Source: Flavobacterium tyrosinilyticum (lineage in GTDB: Bacteria > Bacteroidota > Bacteroidia > Flavobacteriales > Flavobacteriaceae). From it: DNA of 64,000 bases. The number at the start of each line of letters is the position of its first letter. The first letter of the stretch is position 1. The notes under the pieces are model-generated. The model was not told where the DNA came from. It saw nothing but the letters and a program-made list of their open reading frames with translations, and ran no database searches. The DNA lies in assembly GCF_023656565.1 (NCBI RefSeq), contig NZ_JAMOKG010000004.1, positions 124,001 to 188,000 on the forward strand. Reading direction: 5' to 3'. Below, one piece after another: positions 16,421 through 26,008 of the stretch. The position numbers and the translations under genes are program-made.

Positions 16421-16456
16421 TTTTTAGTTTTCAGTCACAGTTTTCAGTGACTAAAA
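16421..16456. repeat. Fold-back repeat of the TTTTCAGT/ACTGAAAA word family
   Basis: TTTTAGTTTTCAGTCAC is followed by AGTTTTCAGTGACTAAAA, giving a direct repeat of TTTTCAGT and a partial inverted match between TTTTAGT and ACTAAAA. It lies directly after the pentapeptide stop codon. Confidence 0.5.
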
Positions 16457-16471
16457 CTATTTCTAAAATTA

Positions 16472-16508
16472 AAAAGCGGGACTACAAACTAAATTGCATC
16501 CCGCTTTT
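16472..16508. terminator. Bidirectional terminator between convergent genes
   Basis: AAAAGCGGGA (16472-16481) pairs with TCCCGCTTTT (16499-16508). T-runs result on both strands. It separates the pentapeptide gene from the end of the Sus operon. Confidence 0.85.
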
Positions 16509-16531
16509 CTCTATTTAATCAACCACGATTT

Positions 16532-18103
16532 TTATTTTATCCAACGTGGATCTCCCACTTTTCTATCAATTAATGTTTGATTTTTAACTGTAAAATCACC
16601 ATTTACTGCATTCGTAAATTGAGGATCTAAGACAGTTGCAGAAGCATCTGGTCTATTATTACCTGTTGTTACCTGTAAATTAGGCGAATTGAAATTATTA
16701 TTATTTGCAAACCCTGGAGCAGCCGTTGCTGTAGAGTTGGTGTAAACTGCAGATCCAACTGCTAATAATGTATTACGTACTGTTGATAAATTAGAAACAA
16801 AACGTATATACAGAATTCTACTTGCGGCTGGTAATGTAGGTGCATAGATTGTACATCCATCGATTAGCACATTACTAGTTAATCCTGTTCCTGTTAATCC
16901 TGCAGCAGCATCTAAACGGATGAAATCACGTGATGAACAAGTGTCAAATGTACTTTTTGTTAAAGAAACACTTGCCACATAAGTAGTTCTGAAGTCAATA
17001 AAATCAGCACCAGCATTAACGTTTACATTTTCAATAATACTATTATCCACAGAGAATGATTTCAATCTTGCTGAGGCATTTCCGTAGATTAATTGAGAAG
17101 GATAATCATGAACGTAACATCCGCTTATTAAAACATCTCCTAAACCTGTAGTAGCTGCTGTACCAATTGTTATTGCTCCTCCAGTTGTACCAGTTCCATT
17201 TAAATCTAAATCGATTAAAGAAAGGTTAACCACTTCACTTGAATTAGCTGGATTATTAGCTAACGTGAAATTAACTTTTAGTTTTGGTTTGTTTTCTGGT
17301 CTTAAACCTCTTAACGTTATTGTTTTATTTATTGCAATTGTTCCCGTTTGAGCTGTATAATCTCCTGGCATGAAAACTAAAACAGATCCAGAAGGCGCAT
17401 CAATAATTTTCTGAAGGAAATTATCTCCCTCTTTAACTAATATTCCTGTTCCAATGTCTATTCCGGTAGTAAAAGTTGCATTACCTCTTTTCTTTGTTCC
17501 GTTTAATAAAATTGCAGTATAAGCAGTTTCTGGTGTTAATCCTGTAAGTGTAGCTACTCCCGCAGTTTTTTCAGCTGCTGTAATGGTGTGCGCAATATTT
17601 CCAGGCATAGCCGTAATTTGTGTTACAGCGCTATTTGGAGTCCATCTCAATGTAACTTGAGTGGCTTGAATATCTGCATCTTGAACAGGGAACATGATCT
17701 GCTCTGATAATGTTGTAGCAGTTATAACCGACCATTTAGAATCTGCTAAGCCAGAAGTAACTGCTTTTACTCTAATAGAATAAACCGTTTCTCCTTCTAA
17801 TGCTACTTTTACAGGAAGTTCTGTAGGAGCAACATTTATCGTTTTATAAATTGTAGCGAAACTTGGATCATCGGCACTAAATTCAACTACATAATGATCT
17901 GCATTTTCATCTGCTTTAACCGTCCAATCTAACTCAACCGTGGTTGAGTTTCTGATAGTAGCTTTAAGTCCAATGGGAGAAAATTCTCTTGTATTTCCTA
18001 TACCGTCTAATAACGCTTCATTATAACTTTCACAGCTAGAAACTGCAACTGAAAGAAGTAATACGGTTATTAATCCTTTAAATATATTTATTGTTTTCAT
18101 CAT
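16532..18103 (-). CDS. SusE-position surface lipoprotein with fibronectin-III and beta-helix (DUF4957/DUF5123-like) domains
   Basis: A 523-residue protein with a lipoprotein signal (lipobox VSSC). Two fibronectin type III-like domains span about 38-130 and 135-215 (VELDWTVKADENADHYVVEF, VTLRWTPNS). A right-handed beta-helix fills the rest (GTIAINKTITLRGLRPENKP, VLISGCYVHDYP, VLIDGCTIY), ending in the TVKNQTLIDRKVGDPRW block typical of DUF5123. It is the third gene of the SusC-SusD operon. Proteins of this layout occur in pectin-type utilisation loci, where they probably bind glycan at the cell surface. No catalytic residues are evident. Confidence 0.82.
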   Translation of the reverse strand: MMKTINIFKGLITVLLLSVAVSSCESYNEALLDGIGNTREFSPIGLKATIRNSTTVELDWTVKADENADHYVVEFSADDPSFATIYKTINVAPTELPVKVALEGETVYSIRVKAVTSGLADSKWSVITATTLSEQIMFPVQDADIQATQVTLRWTPNSAVTQITAMPGNIAHTITAAEKTAGVATLTGLTPETAYTAILLNGTKKRGNATFTTGIDIGTGILVKEGDNFLQKIIDAPSGSVLVFMPGDYTAQTGTIAINKTITLRGLRPENKPKLKVNFTLANNPANSSEVVNLSLIDLDLNGTGTTGGAITIGTAATTGLGDVLISGCYVHDYPSQLIYGNASARLKSFSVDNSIIENVNVNAGADFIDFRTTYVASVSLTKSTFDTCSSRDFIRLDAAAGLTGTGLTSNVLIDGCTIYAPTLPAASRILYIRFVSNLSTVRNTLLAVGSAVYTNSTATAAPGFANNNNFNSPNLQVTTGNNRPDASATVLDPQFTNAVNGDFTVKNQTLIDRKVGDPRWIK

Positions 18104-18140
18104 AATAACTTATAATTTATTATTAGTTTTTTGAAAGATT

Positions 18141-19943
18141 TTAATAACCGTAATCATTTTTTAACTGACCATTACTTGCATCAAGAAATACTTGCCATAT
18201 TGGCCAGAATTGTCTCTCATCAGGATTTACTCCTGCTTTATACAATGAAGCTATCTTAGCATCTGCAGCAGTTCCTGTCCATGTCCAAGCAGTAGAAGAA
18301 TACAATGCTCCTGGATTTGTAGTTTCTCCACGATTAAGTCCATAGATATCTAAACTTACATTATCTGACTGATATTTATAGTACAAAGTCGCTGGCACAT
18401 CTGCATATTGTCCCGTACGAGTAGATAATTCAGCCATTTTTTGTTTTGCTTTATCTAAGTTTGCTTTAAGCAAGTTCCAACGGATAAGCGCTTGTTTACG
18501 TTCCATCTCTCCTGTAAACTCATATTTATTTTCTTCAACAAGAGCATTAAACATTGCGTCTTTGCTCGTTAAGGCATTTACATAAGATTCAACCTTAGTC
18601 GCTTGATCTGCTGTAGAAAATGATCTTCTACGAATTTCTTTCAAATAGGGCATTGCTGCACTTGGACCTTCTAATTCGTTTGCTGTTTCAGCAGCTATTA
18701 AAAGCACCTCAGCATAACGCATGTACATTTTATTAACCCCGTCATCATTAGTTGAAGTTACATAACGTTTCATCCATTCATAACGATATTTACCAAAATA
18801 CCATGTATCTAGAGTACCCAATTCTTGTTTTGCAATACCATTTACTGCTGCACCATATTTGTAAGGTACACATGTAACATTTCTACGTGTATCTGCTTGA
18901 TCATAGTCATAGAAAACAAATGGCAATGGTCCTGCTACACCTCCACGGTTAGCTCCATTAGCTTGAAATTGATCAGCTGCTGCAGTGTGTTTTACTGCAA
19001 AAGTGAATAACATTCTACCACGCCCATCAGAAAAAGGAAGCTCCCAAAGAGATTCTCCTCCTGCAGCAGTATTTTCTTCATTGTATTTTCTCCATAATCC
19101 TTCAAAAGTAGATTCTAAACGAGCAGAACCACTTTGGATCACTTCGCGAGATTCTTTTAATGCCAATGCATACATGTTGGCAACTGAAAGTTCTGGATCG
19201 CTACTTCTTCTTACTCCATCAGGATATTGCTGATAACCACTTGCTGCCAAAGCCAAACGTGCTCTAAATGCTTTTACAAAAGCTTTATTTACATGTTCTA
19301 CCGTACTTGTATAAGAAGTTTCGTTAGGCCATGCCACCAATGTTGATGCTTCACCTAAATCTGCAATTAATTGTTTGTAAATAACATCTCTACTCGCTTT
19401 AGGCAAATATAATGTTGCAGTAGTGATAGGTTCAAAACGAGCTGGAACATCACCCCAAGACTTAAGCAAATCGGCATAATAGATTGCTCTTAATGTTAAA
19501 GCTTCTCCTAGTAGTTGTCCCATTTCTGAGCCTGGTGTAGGATTCCCATATTGACGTAGACCTTTAATACAGATATTGGCACGCTCAATACCTGAATACA
19601 TCATTGAATAAGCATTGTTGGTAGTATTCATCTCCGTATTAGTTGGCTTTGCATCATACACACACAAATCTGCTTTATCTCCTGCTGTCTGCGAAGTATT
19701 GTACCATTCTACGTCTGTATTTAATCCATAATATGGTAAAAATCTTCCTCTATAAGAATTGGTCTCTGCGAATGGCACTTTTATTCCATCAATAGCTCCT
19801 TTTGCAAGTGCTACTTCAGAAAATATCAAAGATGGTTCTAATGTTGATTTTGCATCTGTTTCTAAATAGTCATCTTCAAATTGCTGGCAAGAACTAAATA
19901 AAGCCGCAATAATCAATCCCGCTATTATTATTTTATGTTTCAT
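18141..19943 (-). CDS. RagB/SusD-family nutrient-uptake lipoprotein
   Basis: A 600-residue protein with a lipoprotein signal (ALFSSC). The SusD pattern is clear: N-terminal FEDDYLETDAKSTLEPSLIF, the TPR-like helices ERANICIKGLRQYGNP and LTLRAIYYADLLKSWGDVP, and C-terminal MRYAEVLLIAAETANELEG. SusD proteins form the lid of the SusC barrel and bind the oligosaccharide. The gene lies 17 bases downstream of susC and 37 upstream of the SusE-position gene. The substrate is not readable; the DUF5123 neighbour hints at a plant polysaccharide. Confidence 0.93.
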   Translation of the reverse strand: MKHKIIIAGLIIAALFSSCQQFEDDYLETDAKSTLEPSLIFSEVALAKGAIDGIKVPFAETNSYRGRFLPYYGLNTDVEWYNTSQTAGDKADLCVYDAKPTNTEMNTTNNAYSMMYSGIERANICIKGLRQYGNPTPGSEMGQLLGEALTLRAIYYADLLKSWGDVPARFEPITTATLYLPKASRDVIYKQLIADLGEASTLVAWPNETSYTSTVEHVNKAFVKAFRARLALAASGYQQYPDGVRRSSDPELSVANMYALALKESREVIQSGSARLESTFEGLWRKYNEENTAAGGESLWELPFSDGRGRMLFTFAVKHTAAADQFQANGANRGGVAGPLPFVFYDYDQADTRRNVTCVPYKYGAAVNGIAKQELGTLDTWYFGKYRYEWMKRYVTSTNDDGVNKMYMRYAEVLLIAAETANELEGPSAAMPYLKEIRRRSFSTADQATKVESYVNALTSKDAMFNALVEENKYEFTGEMERKQALIRWNLLKANLDKAKQKMAELSTRTGQYADVPATLYYKYQSDNVSLDIYGLNRGETTNPGALYSSTAWTWTGTAADAKIASLYKAGVNPDERQFWPIWQVFLDASNGQLKNDYGY

Positions 19944-19960
19944 TTTGTGATCGTTTAAAA

Positions 19961-22900
19961 TTAGAAATTAAGATTCATTCCAAAAATCATCTGTCTGCTT
20001 CTTGGATAAGGACTTGAATCTACCCCTGGTGTAAGTGGATTTTTTCTTTTTGTTGAAACTTCTGGATCTGAACCCGAATAATTAGTCCAAACAAAAACAT
20101 TACTTGCCGTTAAATAAAATCTCAATTTTGAAATTCCTAGTTTAGATGTAAACATTTCAGGTGTAGTATACCCTAATGTTAGAGTATTCAATCTTAAAAA
20201 GGATGCATCTTCAACTGCCCAATCAGTAAAAATAGCAGATCTCATATAAGGAGACCACATAGTTGTATTAGCATTAAGAGCTGCTAAAGCTTCAGGATTA
20301 TCTGTTACTAATTGTCCTGTTGCTGGATCTAAATTAGTCCATCTTTGACCATCAGCCATAGTAGAATTTAAGTTTTTATATCTTCCTGAAGCTGTAGCTG
20401 TAGAAAATTCGATTTTATCGGCATTGTATACCTCATTACCAATACTCCAATTAAAAGCTGCCATTAAATCAAAACCATAAGCATTACCATTAATCACAAA
20501 ACCTCCTGAGCTCTTAGGATTAACATTGCCAATAACAGTCTTATCATTTACATCTACTTTACCATCTCCATTGATGTCTTTTAATTTCATGTCTCCAGGC
20601 TTAAGACCGCTTCCGTCTCCTACTAGAGAGGTAGAAGTATTAACTACTCCAGTTTTCAAAACATACTTTCCTGCAACATAATCAAAGTCCGAAACTTCAT
20701 ATCTACCATCATTTCTATAACCGTACATACTACCCAACGAAGAACCTACTGCTACTAAATAATCATCTCCAATTTGTGAAGAAGCCCATCCTGTTGCTTG
20801 CCCAAAATCACTCATAACTCCTAAAGAGTTAATACGATTTTTGTTTATTCCCATATTGAATGAAAAGTTCAATCCGTATTTTGCTTTTTCAATTGCAACT
20901 ACATTTATAGTAGCTTCAAAACCTGTATTTTGTGTTTCTCCCATGTTACGATATTGGAAATCATATCCAACTCCTGAAACTGGAAAGTTGATTAATAAAT
21001 CACTTGTAATGTTTTTATAAACATCAAAATTACCACTTAAGCGATTTTTAAAAAACGCGAAATCTAAACCAAAGTTCTGAGTTACTGTTGTTTCCCATTT
21101 CAAATCAGGGTTAGGCATTGTTTTAGAAGGCGCCCAAACACTAGTAACACCGTTAATCCAGGTAGTTGCTGTAGATTGGAAAATTTGTACTTGCTGTCCA
21201 ACAGGAATATTATTATTTCCTGCTTCTCCATAACTTGCTCTTAATTTTAAAAGACTTAGCCAGCTTTTATTTTTTAAGAAATTCTCTTCAGAAAGTTTCC
21301 ATCCTGCAGCAAATGCTGGAAAATATCCCCAACGATTTTGCTCTTGGAATTTACTAGAACCATCTGCACGGAATGTAGCTGTGAAAATGTAACGGTTTTT
21401 GTAATCGTAATTTGCACGTCCAAAAAATGACAACAATCTATCATCAGGACTGTAATAGTTATCTACTGATTGTGGAGTTCCTTGTGTTGTTAATGTTTTT
21501 GCTTTTTCAAAATCAAAAAAAGTAGGATATCCATGAATTGTATTTGTAAGCGTATTTGATGTATAATTAATGCTTTCTTCTCCAACAAGAGCCGTCAAAT
21601 GATGATCTTCTCCCATTATTTTTTTGAAATCATAATTCAACGTATTAGCATTTCTAAAACGTTTCTCTTTACTATCTGACATAATCATTGCAGGCATATT
21701 CTGTAACGTCGCCAGCGGTGAATTAGCCACATAATAAGTAGTAAGACCATAAAAGCGATAATCCTGATTATTAAAATTATCTAGACCTAAATCTACTTTC
21801 AATTTTAAATTGTCTACAATCTCCCATCCAAAACTTCCTAACATATTAAAGTTTTTACGAAACTGTTGACGATTATTATCCGAAATAGATGTAAAAGGAT
21901 TTATTAACATATCTGTTCCATCCCCATTAACATCTTCTGAAGTTAACCCCGCAACCGGAAGTGGCGCATAACCCACAATAGTACGCATACGTGAATCTGA
22001 TGAAGATTTCTCATTTTGTTCATTTACACCACCACCATCAATTTCAGTATCTGAATAACGCACAGTAAAACCAACATCTATCTTATTACTTATTTTACTT
22101 TTTAAAGCTAATGCTAAGTTATTTCTTTTGTAATTTGAACCAATCATAATCGCCTTTTCATCGTAATGAGCATAATTAAAGTTATAATTAAGCTTATCCG
22201 TTCCTCCTCTAATTCCTAGATCACGGCTTTGAACTTCTCCTGTGCGTCCAAAAATTTGCTCTTGCCAATCATCACCTTTAAGACCTTGGTACAGATCGTG
22301 ATCTTGCCAATTTCCAAAATACTTTGTATAGCTATCTGGATTAGAAGCTACTTTAGTTCCACTTTGCGAAAGCAAAGCATATTCATATTGCCATTTCGTA
22401 TAATCCTCTGGAGATAAAACATCAATTTTATTCGCCATCTTTTTCATACCATAAAACATATTAAAGTTTACGGCCATTTTTCCATCTTTTCCGCTTTTTG
22501 TTGTAATAAGAATTACTCCATTTGCACCACGTGATCCGTAGATTGCAGTTGAAGCAGCATCTTTTAAAACGGTCATTGTTTCAATATCAGATGAAGAAAT
22601 ATCATTCATATTATTGATAGGGAATCCGTCTACAATAATTAAAGGCGAAGCGTCTTGAGTAAGCGAACCTCCTCCACGAACTCTAATTTTAATATCAGCA
22701 TCTGGAGAACCCTCTGCTGCAGTTACCTGCACACCTGCTATACGACCTGTTAGAGCTTCAGCAACATTGGCTACCGGCACTTTTTTCAAATCTGCACCTG
22801 AAATAGTAGAAACTGCACCAGTCAGATCAGATTTCTTAGCAGTTCCGTATCCGATTACAACAACTTCATTTAAGTTGTTAGAATCTTCAGACATCGTTGC

Positions 22901-23206
22901 GTTAACCTTCGTTTTTCCCTCGGCAGAAATGTCAATGTTTTTGAATCCTATAAAAGAAAAACTTAATACTGCTTTCGGATTGGTTAGTTTTATTTTGTAA
23001 TGCCCGTCAAAATCGGTAGAAGTTCCGTTCTTAGTTCCTTTCTCTAAGACGTTTACCCCAGGAAGAGAAAGTCCCGCAGCATCCTTCACGGTTCCCTCTA
23101 TCGTTGTGCCCTGTGCGTGTACTTGACTACCGATCAATAAGCACAGTAAGAAAACAAGTTTAAAGCAAAAATTTGCTCCTTTGTTTAATAGTTCTTTAAA
23201 GTTCAT
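19961..23206 (-). CDS. SusC/RagA-family TonB-linked outer-membrane transporter
   Basis: A 1081-residue protein with a signal peptide ending VHAQ. A CarboxypepD-regulatory-like domain follows (about 34-110; GTVKDAAGLSLPGVNVLEKG). The plug contains the SusC hallmark TGRIAGVQVTAAEGSPDADI and the TonB-linked signature SPLIIVDGFP. A 22-strand-type barrel ends FGMNLNF. It moves oligosaccharides across the outer membrane with SusD. It is first in the operon, and its promoter region carries a perfect 14-bp palindrome placed at the transcription start, so it is likely repressed by a LacI-type protein in the absence of substrate. Confidence 0.93.
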   Translation of the reverse strand: MNFKELLNKGANFCFKLVFLLCLLIGSQVHAQGTTIEGTVKDAAGLSLPGVNVLEKGTKNGTSTDFDGHYKIKLTNPKAVLSFSFIGFKNIDISAEGKTKVNATMSEDSNNLNEVVVIGYGTAKKSDLTGAVSTISGADLKKVPVANVAEALTGRIAGVQVTAAEGSPDADIKIRVRGGGSLTQDASPLIIVDGFPINNMNDISSSDIETMTVLKDAASTAIYGSRGANGVILITTKSGKDGKMAVNFNMFYGMKKMANKIDVLSPEDYTKWQYEYALLSQSGTKVASNPDSYTKYFGNWQDHDLYQGLKGDDWQEQIFGRTGEVQSRDLGIRGGTDKLNYNFNYAHYDEKAIMIGSNYKRNNLALALKSKISNKIDVGFTVRYSDTEIDGGGVNEQNEKSSSDSRMRTIVGYAPLPVAGLTSEDVNGDGTDMLINPFTSISDNNRQQFRKNFNMLGSFGWEIVDNLKLKVDLGLDNFNNQDYRFYGLTTYYVANSPLATLQNMPAMIMSDSKEKRFRNANTLNYDFKKIMGEDHHLTALVGEESINYTSNTLTNTIHGYPTFFDFEKAKTLTTQGTPQSVDNYYSPDDRLLSFFGRANYDYKNRYIFTATFRADGSSKFQEQNRWGYFPAFAAGWKLSEENFLKNKSWLSLLKLRASYGEAGNNNIPVGQQVQIFQSTATTWINGVTSVWAPSKTMPNPDLKWETTVTQNFGLDFAFFKNRLSGNFDVYKNITSDLLINFPVSGVGYDFQYRNMGETQNTGFEATINVVAIEKAKYGLNFSFNMGINKNRINSLGVMSDFGQATGWASSQIGDDYLVAVGSSLGSMYGYRNDGRYEVSDFDYVAGKYVLKTGVVNTSTSLVGDGSGLKPGDMKLKDINGDGKVDVNDKTVIGNVNPKSSGGFVINGNAYGFDLMAAFNWSIGNEVYNADKIEFSTATASGRYKNLNSTMADGQRWTNLDPATGQLVTDNPEALAALNANTTMWSPYMRSAIFTDWAVEDASFLRLNTLTLGYTTPEMFTSKLGISKLRFYLTASNVFVWTNYSGSDPEVSTKRKNPLTPGVDSSPYPRSRQMIFGMNLNF

Positions 23207-23400
23207 GGTTGATTGTTTAAGTTATTAAAAGTTTTTTCTTTTTGGTTTAAGTGGTTTTTTGTGGTTACTTTCAATTCATTTTATAGTTAATTTTTGTGGT
23301 TTTATTTTAACAGTAATTTATCTACCTCCTCACTAAAGCTTTGTTTCTGCTCTATTTTCGGTCTTTTTACTTAATCGATTTCGAACAATCAAAAAAAAGT

Positions 23401-23422
23401 TGTAATCGATTACACAAACATA
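23401..23422 (-). promoter_or_regulatory. LacI-type operator overlapping the susC promoter
   Basis: TGTAATCGATTACA (23401-23414) is a perfect 14-bp palindrome with the central CG typical of LacI/GalR-family operators. On the minus strand the -7 box TATGTTTG (23422-23415) abuts it, so the operator covers the expected start of transcription. A partial copy (TTAATCGATTTCG) lies 30 bases further towards susC. Confidence 0.7.
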
Positions 23423-23571
23423 GATATTTTTTTCAAACGAAAAATAAAATTTCCCAAAAATTTCATAAAAAAAATTACATTTTAAAAATTTTATCGCTTT
23501 TTTATGTGGGATGTATAATTTATACCAACTTAAAATATTAAAAATATTATTATTAATCGTTCATTTGATTC

Positions 23572-23632
23572 TATTTTTGCAAAAAAAACAATCGATTACA
23601 TGAATATTAATTACGAAATTATTAGGTGTTAA
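23572..23632 (+). promoter_or_regulatory. Opposing promoter, second operator and 10-codon open frame
   Basis: TATTTTTG at 23572-23579 fits TAnnTTTG on the plus strand. CAATCGATTACA (23589-23600) follows, placed like the susC operator relative to its -7 box. An ATG at 23600 opens MNINYEIIRC and stops at 23632. No longer gene follows. It could be a remnant of a divergent gene, a small leader peptide, or chance; no clear -33 element was seen. Confidence 0.4.
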
Positions 23633-23786
23633 TTTTACACTTAAAAAGTTAAAGAGATCCTAAAAAAAATTAAAACAGCGAGAAAGAAGAGCTATATTTT
23701 AAAGTGTATTTTCTGACTAGAAGCGTCTACTGAATAAACCCGAAGAAGAGTTTAAGCTTTAATCAATTCGTTTAAGGCACAAAAAA

Positions 23787-23811
23787 AGCCCTTAAACAAA
23801 AGTTAAGGGCT
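23787..23811 (-). terminator. Terminator of the MFS gene
   Basis: AGCCCTTAA (23787-23795) and TTAAGGGCT (23803-23811) form a 9-bp stem. On the minus strand it is followed by a run of seven T, 24 bases after the MFS stop. Confidence 0.85.
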
Positions 23812-23834
23812 AAGAAAAATGAATATTTTTAAAG

Positions 23835-25001
23835 TTATACAGGCTGTAACTGAACTTGTTTCTGATGTAATCTCATCAATATGAATGTAATAATCATTCC
23901 GATTACCGACATAACAACTCCAATAAGGTTTGGAGACGAATAACTGAATCCCGCAGCCAAAGGTAATCCGCCAAGGAAAGCGCCTAAAGCATTACCAATA
24001 TTAAAACTTCCTTGAAGTGATGCTGAAGCAATCATCTCTGCTCCTTTTGCCGTACGAATCATAAGCATTTGAATTGGCGCAATAACCGAAAATGAAATAG
24101 CTCCGGTCAAAAAAGTAAGAAACAGGGACACATATTGATTGAATGAGAAAAAGTAAACTAGAATTAAATCTAAAGACATTACCAATAATAAAGCTAATGT
24201 AGTTGGCGCCGGCGAAAAACGATCTGCCAATTTACCTCCAACAAAATTCCCCACTACCATTCCTAGTCCTGCTAAAATCAAGATAGAAGAAACATCTTCT
24301 GGCGAAAATTTAGAAACATTAATTAATAAAGGAGCAATATAACTGATCCAGGCAAAAAGCCCTCCAAAACCAATTGCGGTAATTCCGATAATTAGCCAAG
24401 CTTCTGTTTTCTTAAAGAACTGAAGTTGTGTTTTCATATTTACACTTTCTCCTTTTTCAAGATTTGGCATCCAAAGATAAATTGCCAAAAAAGTCAATAA
24501 TCCAACAATAGCAATTAATATAAAAGTATAACGCCAAATAAAATGATGCCCTATATAAGTTCCAATTGGCACACCTATTAAGTTGGCAATAGTTAAACCA
24601 GCAAACATTATAGAGATTGCCTGCGCTTCTTTTCCTTTATCTGCCAAACGGCTTGCGACTACCGCTCCCACTCCAAAGAATGCTCCATGCGGTAATCCAG
24701 ATAAAAATCTAGACGCAAATAAAATATTATAATCGGGAGCAATAATGGACAATGCGTTAAAAACGGCCAACATTAAAGCTAAAATTAAAAGCATTTTTTT
24801 AGGTGCATAATTTCTTCCTGCGATTACTAACAAAGGCGCTCCAATAACAACTCCAAGTGCATAAGATGAAATTAAATATCCGGCAACTGGGATTGAAACT
24901 TTCATATCTGAAGCAATATCTGGGAGCAATCCCATCATTACAAATTCTGTAATACCAATAGTTAACCCTCCTAAAGAGAGCGCAATAAGACTTTTTTTCA
25001 T
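23835..25001 (-). CDS. MFS transporter, AraJ/YdhP-like exporter
   Basis: A 388-residue protein with about 12 membrane helices. The first helix reads LSLGGLTIGITEFVMMGLLPDIA, the signature of the AraJ/YdhP drug-proton or sugar efflux group. The loop 2-3 motif reads APLLVIAGRNYAPKKMLL, and SRFLSGLPHGAFFGVGAVVASRLADK follows in helix 4. It is transcribed divergently from an AraC-type regulator with paired promoter boxes in the 103-base gap, so that regulator probably controls it. The substrate is unknown. Confidence 0.88.
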   Translation of the reverse strand: MKKSLIALSLGGLTIGITEFVMMGLLPDIASDMKVSIPVAGYLISSYALGVVIGAPLLVIAGRNYAPKKMLLILALMLAVFNALSIIAPDYNILFASRFLSGLPHGAFFGVGAVVASRLADKGKEAQAISIMFAGLTIANLIGVPIGTYIGHHFIWRYTFILIAIVGLLTFLAIYLWMPNLEKGESVNMKTQLQFFKKTEAWLIIGITAIGFGGLFAWISYIAPLLINVSKFSPEDVSSILILAGLGMVVGNFVGGKLADRFSPAPTTLALLLVMSLDLILVYFFSFNQYVSLFLTFLTGAISFSVIAPIQMLMIRTAKGAEMIASASLQGSFNIGNALGAFLGGLPLAAGFSYSSPNLIGVVMSVIGMIITFILMRLHQKQVQLQPV

Positions 25002-25038
25002 TTTGATTTATTGTAGAAAGGAATAGATTTCTACGAAG

Positions 25039-25079
25039 CAAAATTAACACCGTTAGCCTTAAAAAAAATTGTAAATTTG
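25039..25079. promoter_or_regulatory. Divergent promoters for MFS and AraC genes
   Basis: On the minus strand TAATTTTG (25046-25039) lies 38 bases upstream of the MFS start. On the plus strand TAAATTTG (25072-25079) lies 26 bases upstream of the AraC start. Both fit TAnnTTTG. Sharing of about 25 bases between the boxes allows joint control by the AraC protein. Confidence 0.55.
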
Positions 25080-25104
25080 TGACATAAAATTGTATATTTA
25101 AGTT

Positions 25105-25938
25105 ATGCCTAAATTAAATCAGTTTAAAACGCTTGTTCTTGATGAATTTGAAGAAGAGAAGTTTCATCTCCCTCCACATACGCATACGTATTATGAAATC
25201 ATCTATATAAAGAAAGGAAGCGGAATTCATCACCTCAATAACAATCTGCTTCCGTATAAAGCTGGAGATCTATTTGTTATTTCGCCAGACGACGAACATT
25301 ATTTTGATATAAAGAAAAGTACCCGATTCATTTTTATCAAATTCACTGATAATTATTTCAACTCCAAACAGAATCTTACTTGCGATGAATTTTTAGTAAA
25401 TACTCCCGAAAGTTTCATGCGCGATAAGATCCTAAAAGAAACTGTTTTGAAGTTTGACGAACCTTGCAAAACGATTCTAAAAAACACGGTTGAAAATATC
25501 GTAACATATGGACATTATATAGATGTTACCTCCTCTCCCATTGTTTTCTATCAGATTCTTTCTCTCTTTGGTTTAATTAAAGAAACAATTCGAGGCATGA
25601 ATTTACAGATGAAATCGACTCATTTGGATAGCGAACAAATTGCGAATTACATTCATCAGAATATTTATCAGCCCAAACTGGTTCAGGTAAAAGTAATTGC
25701 GGATCATTTTAATATTGCTCAAACCTATTTTAGTGCTTATTTCAAAAGAACTTTCAGCATCAGTTATCGCGAATACATTCATAATCTAAGAACGACTTTA
25801 ATCGAAAAAAGATTTCATAACAATCAATTGCCAATTAAACAGATTGCATATGAATTTGGTTTTACAGATGAAAGTCATTTGACGAATTATTTTAAAAAGC
25901 GAAAAAACATGAAACCAACCGATTTTAAGAAACTGTAG
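25105..25938 (+). CDS. AraC-family transcriptional regulator
   Basis: A 277-residue protein. The N-terminal cupin sensor shows LPPHTHTYYEIIYIKKGSG, the metal/ligand-cupin histidine pattern, and GDLFVISPDDEHYF. The C-terminal double HTH contains VKVIADHFNIAQTYFSAYFKR and IKQIAYEFGFTDESHLTNYFKK, ending KPTDFKK. It is divergent from the MFS exporter gene, a common regulator-target arrangement. The effector is unknown. Confidence 0.9.
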   Translation: MPKLNQFKTLVLDEFEEEKFHLPPHTHTYYEIIYIKKGSGIHHLNNNLLPYKAGDLFVISPDDEHYFDIKKSTRFIFIKFTDNYFNSKQNLTCDEFLVNTPESFMRDKILKETVLKFDEPCKTILKNTVENIVTYGHYIDVTSSPIVFYQILSLFGLIKETIRGMNLQMKSTHLDSEQIANYIHQNIYQPKLVQVKVIADHFNIAQTYFSAYFKRTFSISYREYIHNLRTTLIEKRFHNNQLPIKQIAYEFGFTDESHLTNYFKKRKNMKPTDFKKL

Positions 25939-25980
25939 TTATCGAAATCTTAAAAAGTAATTTCTCCACACATTTTTAAC

Positions 25981-25988
25981 TAAATTTG
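25981..25988 (+). promoter_or_regulatory. -7 promoter box of the copper locus first gene
   Basis: TAAATTTG fits TAnnTTTG and lies 20 bases upstream of the TTG start at 26009. This supports that start and a separate promoter for the locus. Confidence 0.5.
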
Positions 25989-26008
25989 TATTTATAAAAA
26001 CAATTTCT

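Larger units (their letters stand above)
23207..23834. promoter_or_regulatory. Regulatory region between susC and the MFS gene
   Basis: There is no long gene in these 628 bases. It contains three copies of AATCGATT (23373-23380, 23404-23411, 23590-23597), opposing promoter boxes, a 10-codon open frame at 23600 and the MFS terminator. The stretch 23640-23780 shows nothing recognisable. Confidence 0.7.
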
